In this document: piece by piece, positions 36,001 through 48,000 of the stretch | Layout: the number at the start of each line of letters is the position of its first letter | Position numbering within the stretch: position 1 is the first letter of the stretch | The notes under the pieces: model-generated | Database searches by the model: none | What the model saw: only the letters and a program-made list of their open reading frames with translations | What the model was told of the DNA's origin: nothing | DNA from: Phoronis australis | Lineage: Eukaryota > Phoronida > Phoronidae | Length of the DNA stretch: 64,000 nt | Direction: 5' to 3' | Assembly (NCBI GenBank): GCA_002633005.1 | Contig: NMRA01000575.1 | Span: forward strand, 102,610-166,609 | Program-made: the position numbers and the translations under genes

Positions 36001-39000
36001 GTTTCTACTAAACCCATTGCGGGATCTTTATTACATTTAGCAAGCGTATTTATATGAAGTTGACAGCGGACGACGACGACTTTAAGACAGATCCAACAAA
36101 CACTGTGCCCTCTAGTGGCAATTTCATTTTTTCCGTTTTTTCCCTGTTACTCCGAAGTTCCTTGATGGATTTTATGAAATTTGGTGAACAGCTCACTGTT
36201 ACAGAGACGGCGTTGTTTTTGGATGGTTTGACATATTTTACGCCATTTAAGGGCCATTTTTATTGATTCCTGGCCTGTTTTTGGCGTCCGCCCCTCTGCC
36301 AATCGAATCACATCATTTTGAAAATATTAGCATATATGTTCTTAGTGGGAAGAGTACGGTTAATCATAATTTTCCAACGACATAGACTACTCTGGCAGTT
36401 TTGTCTTTTTGCGCCCATAGCTGTATCTCCTAAACCCACTGCAGGATCTTGATTAATTTTAGTAAGTGTATTTATATGAAGTTAGCAACGGTCGACGATG
36501 ACTTTCCAATGAATCTGTGCCCCCTGGTGGCGATTTCATTTTTTTGTTTTCCTCTTTTACTTCTAAGTTCCTTAATGTATTTTTACTGGAATTGGTTAAA
36601 AGCTTTCTATTAAAGAAACAATGACATGTTCCCGTTTTGGGATGGATTCGACGTATTTTGCGGTTTTTTGAAGTGTTGTGTGGAAATGCATCATACACTA
36701 AACCTAACATACCTTCAAAAAACTGGTTTGGAGTCCGCCGCATGAACGGAATTTACGTATTGTAAAACTGGTAAGTCACAACAACACCCAATTGTTTAAA
36801 TACTGGTTTGGAAAGCTGGTAATTTGGATATTACTGAAAGGGTTATGTTTTCAATCGTAAATATCCGTACCTGTCATTTTTCTGAAATTGCACAAATTCC
36901 ATTGGCGCACTGCCACCATGCTCGGCCGCCTTTGTGTAGTAAAAGAAGCATTGCGTGACACTTTGTATGTCCAATAACACGATACTTCTGCTCGTATCCA
37001 CCGTCCTCTTTTCACTTGTGATATCGAAGATTTTTGATAAATTTCATTGTGCTAATAGTTTGAGAGGACATTGACAGGGACTTGTGCAGGAGGTCTGAAA
37101 CTGGACCAGCATGCACTGCAGGCAGTGTGTGGGATTCTTAGTCCATTACGGTGTTCAAAAACTGACCAAGCAAGAAGGAATGGGCACCCCTAATAAAAAT
37201 AAAACCTGCTTCTCTGAAGTATGAGATGGTAATGGGGGTTGTATTATTAACTCATCAGTACATTAAAAGTGACTTTTTGAGTTCTGTAATCTTGTAATAG
37301 ATTTATCATTTTTGCACCAGCAAAACTGAAATCCGCGAAGAAAAAATCTCTCATACAGCTTCCCATGATCTCCTTCGTCACTGATGAAGCAAAACGAACG
37401 ATATTTTGTTCTATTTGGCATCTTGGTCGATACATAATTGCAAAATCGAGTAGCGCCTCCTAGAGTCTTTTAATCACACTGACAGTCACAGATTGGCAGA
37501 AAAGTGTTTGAGTTATGTAAAAAAACTGACTGCACGAAAACTATGAGAGACAAGATTTTTTATTCTTGCGTTGGGCTGAACAAAGACAGCAGTAACAGAC
37601 GGAAGTTAACTCATGTTCCAAATAATTCTGATATACATGTAGATTTGGGAGAGCGATAAAAATGTGTAAAAATGGCCATAATAATAGGCAGTGAAAATGA
37701 CATTTTTGTAGGCTAAAATGGGAGGACTTAAAAAATCAATAAATCCATCCGATCTAGTTTTTCTTGTATGTTATTTTTTTCTTTTTTCTACTATATAGTT
37801 ATTTTTTCAATAGCGTGAAGCGATGATGTGTTGTTGAGGACAAAAGTCGCCTACTTCCCAGTACTATTACATGTATTTGCTATTTTTCAGAAAAAGCACA
37901 AAGTGGTCGTAAAAAGGGTTAAAAAACTCAGAAACTATTAAAAAATCAGGCTCAGGTTTCTTTTGACAAGGCCAGCTGATGTGCTAAGTTTCAAAAAAAT
38001 TGGTGATTTTGCATATATAGCCAACTGTCTGGTTCTTATATGGAATTGCTCTTAATCAAGAAGGTGGAACTTATTAAATTGAGTGGTTAAGTGATCACAA
38101 TTCACTTTGGACAACACGGCGACTTCTCTGAACAGAAAGGCATGTTCAACGGGCCACATTGTCTTCGGTAAAGATTTACATGTAGCTATAATACATATAC
38201 AAAGTCTGATACTAATAAGAAGTTTTGTACAGTTTCCCGGTGCTGTTATGAAACTTTTATTTCTTTCAACCTGAAGTGCCCCTTCAATTCACCTTGCGTT
38301 CTGCTAAATTCTGTGGAAATTGTTCTGAAATCGTTTTTTGTTTGAAAGTCAACTTCTGTTAAAGGCCTGATTATGTGTCAAAACAGAATACATATTATTC
38401 TAATTTCTATGCACAAAATGCGTTTTTAATTCACGTTTCGTAACTAATTATTTTCCACTTCAAGGTATACCAAAGCGACCTTGAGTTGACATTGACCCAC
38501 CTAGGAAGCGGTCGCTAAAATAAATTGACGTTTCCTGTTGTTTAGTCTTCAACACCAAAACACATGTTTATGTTAGTAAGAATGTATGTGTGTATGTATG
38601 TACCTATGTATGTATGTATGTATGTATGTATGTGTGTATGTATGCATGTATATATGTATGTATGCATGTATGTATGTAAGTATGTATATCTATCACTAAA
38701 TGAGTGTGTATGTGTTTTTGCACATTTGTGTATGCGCGTGTGCATGCGTGTGTGTGTGTGTCTGTGTGTGAGTTAGAGAGAATTCTTGTGTGTTAAATAT
38801 ATACATCCATGCATGCATTTTTGGAAGGCGGTATGCAATCCACAGATATCCACGGCGAAGGAGTACACAATCGAAGCTGATGGGAGTGATTCGGACTGTG
38901 ATACAAAACCGGATGACTTGTCTTTGACGTTTTAGATTGGCGGAGCAAAAGCAGGCTTGCGTATCACAAGGGGTATAGGCTGGTTAATTATCACATACTA

Positions 39001-42000
39001 CATAGATTTTATTGCTTTCGTTGAAAAGTTATTGAGATATAACGTGTTCACCAAAGTGTGTTATTGTCAATCTCCTTTTTTATTTTAGAATGTCAAGATG
39101 GTTATTACGGAGCAGATTGTCAGCAAAAATGCGGACATTGTAACAACAGCGCCATATGTAATCCGTATACTGGTCACTGTCGGGATGCGTGTTCTCCTGG
39201 GTACATGACTTTCCCGTATTGTCAGACAGGTTTGTAAACAGTTGGTGACTACCTCATCACCGCAATGAATCGTTCTTGATTGTGTAGTATACTAAAAATG
39301 CTCAATTGTGGCTTACGTTGGAAAATACTTTCTCAGAAATGTATTTGTGTTAAACTTTCAGCACATTTCGGTTATTGCGTCGTACCAAAAACTGTTAAGG
39401 GTTGCTTTTACAATGTGTCTTTTTGCATAAGGGCTAAAGTGTATCAAAACAGAACCTATATAAATATTTTTGCGAAATAACTCAAACGTTGCATGAATTT
39501 TAAACGAAATGATAAATTGGAACTCTTTAACAGTGCTTTTCCTATTTCAACTAAACGAAATTAAAATTTGTATTTAAAACTGTTATTTTTTACGAATGTA
39601 GATTTCATTTTATTCCATACGCGTTGAATCTGTAGAGGGAAATACGGACACGTAATAATGCTTTCCGTGTTCGCCTCCCGCTCTAATTCAACAGTGACCT
39701 CTGACATGGAAAGTTCAAAAAGTAGGTCAATGTTGACTCGACGTCGTTAGCCGGTTCGATCACCTAACTTTCGGAAAATAATTTAAAGTGACACAACTAT
39801 AGCAGTGTAGTTAACGCTCAACATACAATCAGGTCTCAATCGTAACAGTTGGAACAGGACTGTTAATTATATGACAGTTGTGTCTCAGTTTTCATTTGCT
39901 AAATAGTTTATCGTCTGCAACTCTGGCGCCGATTCCGAGGTAACCATAATATCAAATATTGTTGTTATTTAACTATTTTCAGGAGATGTTACAAGTTCAA
40001 TGAAAAGTTACCCTTGTTTTCATCTTCGTTATCTCTTTTCAAGTAATAGATCGTCACAATTAAAACTGTTTTTTTTACTAGGGAAAACTTGTAGCCTAAC
40101 GCGCAAGTAATTACATATACGATGCGATCCGCCACGTGAACAGTGTGAGTGAAGTATTTAAAAAATCTGCGGAAAAATGAAAGAAGTTTAGGAACTCGAA
40201 GCGTATCGGATAAATACATTATGCTTCAGTCTCGGTACAGCGTACTAGAAGTTTTATCTTTTCCTTGAAAGCTCAAAATTTGAATTCAATGAAATGCACA
40301 TCCACTAAATACGTCATAAAACTTACATCAACATGTACACCTAACGAATGTACGGGATACATGCAAAATCTGTGGGTCAGCCGATATTCACCTTGCCAGT
40401 TACAGCCCCTAAGTGACAAACAAGCGAGCAAATTTCATTTTCTTGCGTCATTCTTCGAGATTGAAAAAAAAACAGTGTACTATCAACTGGAAGCAGATGC
40501 TTTTGACAATTTTATTAAAAGCACGATTTTTCATACCATATAATTATTACAATAGAACCAGCATGTGTTTTCAGAAATCCATTGATGAACGTACATGTAT
40601 ACACTCATGGGACATCCCTCCACCACCACATTCGCGCACGCAGCCTTCAACATGGGGCGGCTCGAATTCTTGACGTTGTGGACCTTATGGACTAAAAAGA
40701 AAAAAAAACGGGGGCACCAGTGTGAGTTGCGCGTTTGTGCTTATTTAGTGAACTTTTGTCACATTTTCTCGGACTTTTTGGTTTCTCAGAGGCGGACGTT
40801 TTTATCCACTTCGCTTGTGCGAGCCACCGAGCCCCACCCCCTGGGTGCGTGTATGCTTCATCACAAAGATACTAAAATAAACAGTAGTAGCCCATCTGGC
40901 ATTAAACTTTATAAATTCACAGTATTCGACATTGTAGTATTTACGAGTTCTGCTTTCAGACGTACAATATACGGAATACGTTGTCTTAATCTCCGACAAC
41001 AGGTGTAATTTTACGATTAAAACATTGCTGAAAGTTATTAGGACAATGCCCCAACAATTGCTTTCGCATTACAGGTATATCCAAGTTCCTATTCACTCCC
41101 TGCCATGCGTTCACTAGTAAGACTGATCTCAGGGCAGTATTAGGAGACACCTTTGTGCAATGCTTAAAGGAGAATGCCACCCGATACCATTAGTCCTTTT
41201 TACGGCCTTAATCGGTCTATATCCACATCGCCTCTTAGACGGTCAATCTCACCTTCCTGAGAGGTGTCGCGTTAACCTGCGAGGAAGGTGAGATGCGACG
41301 CAGCTACGTCAGTGGTTCGTCTGCAGAGTGAATGCCGCTATATTGCGGTGCATCGGCTCTCGCTTGTCCGAACTATGAAGCTGCGAAGAAAGCGGTTATG
41401 TCGTTTTTTTCGACTTCCTCGAGAGCCCGAAATGCTTAGGAAGTGGCTCGCGGTAGTGGAGAATGAAAGGTATACTGTTAATAGCAAAAATGAGGCCGTG
41501 AAACAACTTCGTGTCTGTGGTCGGCATTTCTTCGACAGTGATTTCTCTGACGAGTTCCGGCTTACCAAAGAACTATCCATACGTTCCGTTGCCTATGCAT
41601 GTTCACGGTGCCTCTCTAGTATTTCTTGATCAGTGTATTCCGGTTCGAACTGATAGTCTGTGAAACCTAACGATCCGACCCGTGAAGTCTTCGTCGGACG
41701 AGCTCTTGACTAGTCGGGATTGGTGCCGGGCGAGTTGCCATGTAGACGTTTATTATTCTGCGTTCTGTTTCAAAATGAATTATCTTCATCTTAAAATGAT
41801 CCTAACCAATGCTTATATGAAACTGAAACAAAGTCTGTTTCATCAGATACAATGTGTAATGCCTTGGAGTTCTCGGGAGTGCAAATGTTTTGAGAAGCCA
41901 GCATTGAATAAACCACTGCGTTAGGATACCGGCTTTTGATGTCGGCATTGAAAGTTAATTGACTGTGCACCGAGGCCGTGTGAGCGTATGCTAATTCACT

Positions 42001-45000
42001 GTTTGCTGACAGTAAGCTGTTGTGAAACAATTACTCAGTTTTATATGCTATTGTCACATGTTAGGGGAATCTTTATTTAGAAATAGAAATACATCATTCA
42101 AATCATTGTTACTCACGGTACAACCTTTGCCCTGACGGTCTGTGGAAGGGGAAACCGAATTTGCAGCCCCCGACAAATAAATAGGTTTTCAGTTTTGTTG
42201 CTAATTTACATAAACAATTGCGTGCACAGTATTTCTTTGGCTCACTATTATAGTCTTTTCGTGACTGGAGGTTTAGTTTCCAACTAAATCTGTTTTTTTA
42301 TCCGTGCCAGTTCCGGCGGCCGCGACGGTCCTGATCGGGTTCCGAGCCACTGGCCGGGATAACAAGCGTTTTGTGTGTCAAGTATAAATAACACAGATCT
42401 AGGTTCTCCTGTCTGTATTTCACGGAAGAATACTTCAAATTTATCACCGAACAGACCCCAAACTCCTGCTACGGTATTACCCTTGGTAAAATGGCCTGTC
42501 GAACTTTGTAGGCTACGGTGTGTTCAAATACCAGTACATGTAAATCCCTAACAGCGAAATAAAACAACACGTTTTTATAAGAACTCGGTGTATTTTTAAG
42601 GGTTTTACATCGAAGTTTGATGATTTGTTGTTGTTAAACGACTCAAGCGATAAGCTGACACCAGTGAACTGCTGAACAGACTGCGTGTGAAACCGATGAC
42701 GTCATTGGATAATTTCAACACCTCCGACTGCCGTCAGGTGTCAGGTAACGGAACCGAACGCGCCGTTATCCAGTAGAACTACTCTATCTAAATTGATACA
42801 AAATAGGTTGCTTTTGGGTGGCATTTTCCTTTAATTGTCTACGAGTGGGACTACGAACCTGGGCCTCACAGAAGGGAGCTCTGATGAAGACGCAGCGTCG
42901 CTGGTGAGAGCTGGTGCCAAAATGTGAACAATATTCAGAAGTTCTGATGATTACTCAACATTTCAGGTTTGCAGTATCATCCCTCTGCATCAGTACATTC
43001 TTCTACTTTTATAGAAATTGCCAGACTCAAAGACCCACCAATAGTCGTTTCAAGAACAAGAACAACTGTATCCGTTCGTTGGACAGCCTGGCTGAGTGGA
43101 ACAGATCATGGCGTGGGGCCGGTTGAAAAATACGTTATAGAGTACAAACAAGATGGTGGTGCGGTGTGGACCTCCAAAGAAGTCAATAATGTGGCAGATC
43201 AACTTACGTTCACTCACGATATTTCCAACACTGACGTGAGCCATAGGTACCTAGTGAAAATAAGGATAATGGTTGCAGGAGGTCTTCTTGGGAACTCCAG
43301 TCCGGAAGTGGAAGCTTGTGGAGGTACAGTAAGCCTGGCCGTTTTTACAAGTACTGGAATTTTAATAACTTATATTTTAAATAGCAAAAACGATTTTGTC
43401 ACCAGGCATGTCAGTCCTCTTTAGCCGTTAATTTAGAAGTTGTAATTTGCCCCGTACCTATAGTTCCGCTTGCTGGGTACAGGTACATACAGGATACTAT
43501 ACACTTACGTTACCATTACTATGTTTTGAATTTCAGCGCCAGAAACTTCAGAGCCAAGTCTATCAAACACAGATGTTAACACAATCGACATAAGCTGGCC
43601 AGTAAGATTTCATTGTTTCCAAACTTTAAATAGAATGTTAAACATTGGGTTTGTAAAGTGATCTGTTGAATTCCAGACATCGTTGTACGAGACTTTATTT
43701 TTTCTTAATTCCTATCGTTATCGAGTATATTCAAATTTTGTTAAGAACTGTGGTGGCTGTTGGTAATACCTTAAACCAGACATGTGTTCCTTGACGGCTA
43801 CGCAATACTTCGCGAGATATTCCTATATATGGTGTTTCAAGAAAAGCAAATGTTCAAATAAGTTCACCGGCTTTGCGAGAGCCTTGCGTCTGGGGAACTC
43901 GTCCCTTTATAAAATTGACCGATGATTGTGTATTCCAGAAATGGCATCTTTTTGGTCGTAAGTAAACTGATGAAGACATGACTCAGCTGTTAGCTACAGC
44001 AAGCTACTACATTGCGAGAATTGATACGCTGGTTGATTCAAATTTATTCCCTTATTATCTGATCACTACATTCAGATGATTCCATTAATTTCAATGAATT
44101 CAAGAGTTTAGCAATAATCTGTTTTTGCCTTAATCAATATTAAGAGCAATTGCCCATATTGTGAGACTTACACGCATTATGTGCAGACTCCTGCATTTCC
44201 ACGTTGTTTTAAAGTTTTCGAAGACGCCTATATTTTGTTGACGTGTTCAGTTATAACCGCTCATTTGTGCAACATTCAGGAAAGTGGGTGGAGGTGTGGT
44301 ACACCGGGGTGGTATGTAGTGGAGTACATCAACGGAACAGACACCACGTTGAGGAAAACCTCCAACATTACATCGAGGAGTACGTCTCTGTATACGGCAT
44401 CCTGCACCACCTGGCGAGTAAGAGTCAGAACATTCAATAAGCACATGACCACAGTGTCCCGCGAAAAGAACATCACCAGCCGAAATAAAGGTACTTATTT
44501 GACGTTAATTACTTTCTCCTGTGTCATGCGCAGGGTGTTAGAATGAAATATATGACATTGTATTTAGTAAGCACTTGTGCATTTCCGATGGCATTTTGTT
44601 TGTCGTGAAATTTTCATTTTGTATTCGAACACTCGTGCTTATTAGACATGTGTTTCATTTGGGTCGTTAAAGTTTGATCTCGCCCTATTCAGCTGACTAA
44701 AATGGAAATAGAATTGGGACATTTATTCTCATAAAACTTGTCGTGTAGTGTGTCTTACCATAATATAATTCTATTTCTGCATGCAAAAGTACTTCGAAAA
44801 CATGATCAGATTCAAGGAAGCAATTGAGAATTTATTGAAATTGACCAACCTTGAAATTGCGAACTCAAAATGGCCCACAAACTCACTGCATATAATTTGA
44901 GTTGACACACTGTAATAGAAATAGGATCCTGTGAAGGCGAAAAATGTTATGAGATTATTTTAAAAGAGTAAAAAGCCCAATTGGATTACCGCTTTTAATC

Positions 45001-48000
45001 CGAAAAACTGGGCGAAGTGGAGCTTAATGGTTATGTAGAACCCAAAAAAGTTCCTAATTTCGGAACAGTATATCTCGGAAATGGCTGATTGGACTCTTAT
45101 ACAACTCCCAGACGTTACATTTATGCTATAAGCAGGGTTCTCGGTGAATACGATGGGAATTGTTTCTAAAATGTTATATTTTTACATGAGGGCCGATAAA
45201 ATAAGACTTTACAAATAAAAGCTGCATGAAACGAAAACAGAATGATGATCTAGAAAAGTGTGACAGCGTTTGTGACCTGATCGCGTGACCTGGTTAATGA
45301 CTTATTGTTTAAAAGTCAGAAAAAACAATTTTTACAGGTTTATCATTTTCAGAAATATACATATAGACTGTGATTAAGCTATATGTAAAACACTTCGATA
45401 AAGTTCCGAACGTTACTTCCACTTAGTGTCCCACGGACATCATAGTTCGAAGATAAATAAGCATGTGAAGAAGCATGTTGTATAAATCAGTGCGTTGATA
45501 TTGCATACGTAATCGTACTACTATTCATAGTCATATCTTTGTGATATAAAATCACCTATAGTTAAAGTCTGAAAAGTCAATATAGAGATTTTTTCCGGCT
45601 TAACTATTGGTCACGGGATATCACGAACACATGGCGTGTACGAAATAATACTTTCCCAAATATCTCTTAAATTTGGTCAACACGCCACCTGTGAAGACGT
45701 CACACAACCAAATTATTATTACTCCGGGGTACAAATCTTTTGACTTATGTTTATAAGATCCCGGGGTGCGTCACAGGTGGCGTGATGACCAGGGTTAAAA
45801 AATTTCGGTATACATTACCACGCCAGTTTAAGAATTACATACATGTAGTTACGGAGAATAATTATTAATTTTGCACAAAGGGGTAAAATGAGTTGTGCGT
45901 TAGAGTGAACTATCGTTTTTACGCCAGTACATGTTTTACGAAAGGCAAAATTCACCAAGCCTGTTGAAGTTTTTGAAAAGAGTTCATTGAAATTAATTGC
46001 TAGGCTAGCCCCTGTATTTTTCGTCAAAATCTGTTCATTTCATGATTTTTTATTTTTTGGAAAAAGTGAACATTAGTATAAGTATAATTTAGAACAGGTT
46101 GCTTCAGAATGAAAAAAATAGTACAGATGCTTAAAAAATAGCTTTTTCTAAATGCACTGGTACTCAAATGCCACCATTTCTTCCCTAATTAAATATGCAG
46201 AAACTTTAAACAGTCATAACTTGCCTATTATTCGGCCTAGAACCTTCAAACAAACCCCATTGTTTAGCTGCTGAATTGTAGAATAACTTTACTTCAGTCT
46301 CAGAAAACTTTAAAACAAGTCATTTCATTGGATAATGTCAATACAGTGTAGTTCACAGAGGTTCCAGATTGACCAATCAAGAACGAGCTAACAAAGCTCT
46401 TCGGATTTTGTCAAACTGACTGCCATCCATATTGGATTTGCATTCTCAGCTGTTCACAGTGAAGTTTCAACGTTTTCAGTAATAAAATTGCTCATACAAG
46501 TACATTCGTTTGGCATAAAAACTCAGTATACACTAGAGAAGAGCTATGGGTGATAAGTCAAGAAAATCACGAAGAAAAAAAAGAAAATTTGCAGGAAATC
46601 GTTTCAAAAGTCAAGATGAACAACCTGGACCCTCAGCTGGTGATTGTAATTGCGAACATCAACATGGTGAACCTAAGTCTAAGTCTGCTTCATCCTCCAA
46701 GTTAAAATCTGCTGATGTTGAATTTGACCATGATGCTGAACTTTCAGGATATAGATTTATTGATATTGTGTTGCTCCAAAATTTTTTGGAACAATTTAAT
46801 TGTCCAAGTTGTGCTAGTGACACGTTCGGTGAGATGTCAGAAGAAAGAATTGGACTTGCGTCTCACGTCACATTTTCATGTCGTGATCGTGCGTGTAACT
46901 ACAGTGTGAAACTGACTACTTCAGAAACAGTGAATGGTAATAACATGTTATTTGATGTCAACAGAAGATTCCCAATTGCAATGTTTGCCATTGGAAGGCA
47001 CAGGGCCCAGGGCCAAAGATTTCTCACAAACATGAATATGCCACCTGCGCAGACTCCATCAATTTGGAACAAGCACAAAAACAAAATTCAACGAGCAACA
47101 GAAAGTGTGGCACAGAGATCATTCTCAAGTGCAATTGTGGAAGCAAGGGCAACTGCTAGCCCTGGCTCTTCATCAACTGACGTAGTTGATCTAACAGTAT
47201 CGTGTGACGGTACGTGGCAAAGGAGAGGTTTTTCGAGCAAGAACGGTATAGCCACTGTTCTTTCAGTGAACGGAAATAGCAGTAAAGTGATTGATGTGCA
47301 GACTTTGTCCAACTACTGCAATCGTTGTAGCATAAACAAGAAGCGAAAAAGCGAGGAAGATTTTCAGGACTGGAAGGAGACGCATACTGACTGTGATTCA
47401 AATCATGAAGGTAGTGCAGGCGCGATGGAACCAGCTGGAATTGTTGCCATCTTCCGTCGATCTCTGCCCAACTACAATGTGCGATATACAAAGTACTTGG
47501 GTGACGGGGACAGTAAGTCGTTCAAATCTGTTGTATCTGCAGATCCTCCTGTTTACCCAGGGAATGTTGATATTGGTAAACTGGAGTGCACTGGTCACAT
47601 TCAGAAGCGGATGGGGAAAAGACTAAGCGATAAAGTTAGTGAACTGAAGAAGAAAGTGTTTCAACTGCCTGGGGGAGGAACGACTAAAGGTATTGGTGGA
47701 GTAAGAAAACTGACAAAGAAAGGAATTAAGCGAATTCAAGGCCATTATGGTGCTGCCATACGCGAAAATGCTGGAAATGTACAGGCAATGTACAATGCCA
47801 TCTGGGCAATATTTAGACATCGCAATCGTGGTCATCAAGCCTGTGGTGACTGGTGCCCATCAAAATCTGGACGCGGTGATCCCAATGCTAATGCCTTACC
47901 ACATTATGTCTGTGAAGCAATTAGGCCAGTGTTTGTATCTTTGTCTGACATGGAGTTACTTCACAAGTGCGCTCACGGTGGCACACAGAACGCCAACGAA

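Larger units (their letters stand above)
34880..39088 (+). other. Intron between exons 11 and 12, repeat-rich
   Basis: It contains the 421-bp tandem repeat (35770-36720) and the TATG microsatellite (38578-38692). A block near 38120-38250 (CTGAACAGAAAGGCATGTTCAA) resembles 17360-17460 (CTGAACTGAAAGGCATGTTC), suggesting another dispersed family. No exon is recognised. Confidence 0.6.
39230..43014 (+). other. Intron between exons 12 and 13, holding Kolobok-like copy B
   Basis: Outside copy B (41168-42830) I see no exon. In Tie receptors an Ig domain follows the EGF repeats; I looked for a phase 1-1 Ig exon here and found none. Confidence 0.55.

Noticed and set aside
38542-38776. Open frames of 67-70 codons on both strands
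   Set aside because: They are translations of the TATG/TG microsatellite.
44243-44476. Alternative frames over receptor exon 15 on both strands
   Set aside because: Only the frame that joins exon 14 in phase 0 gives an FN3 pattern.
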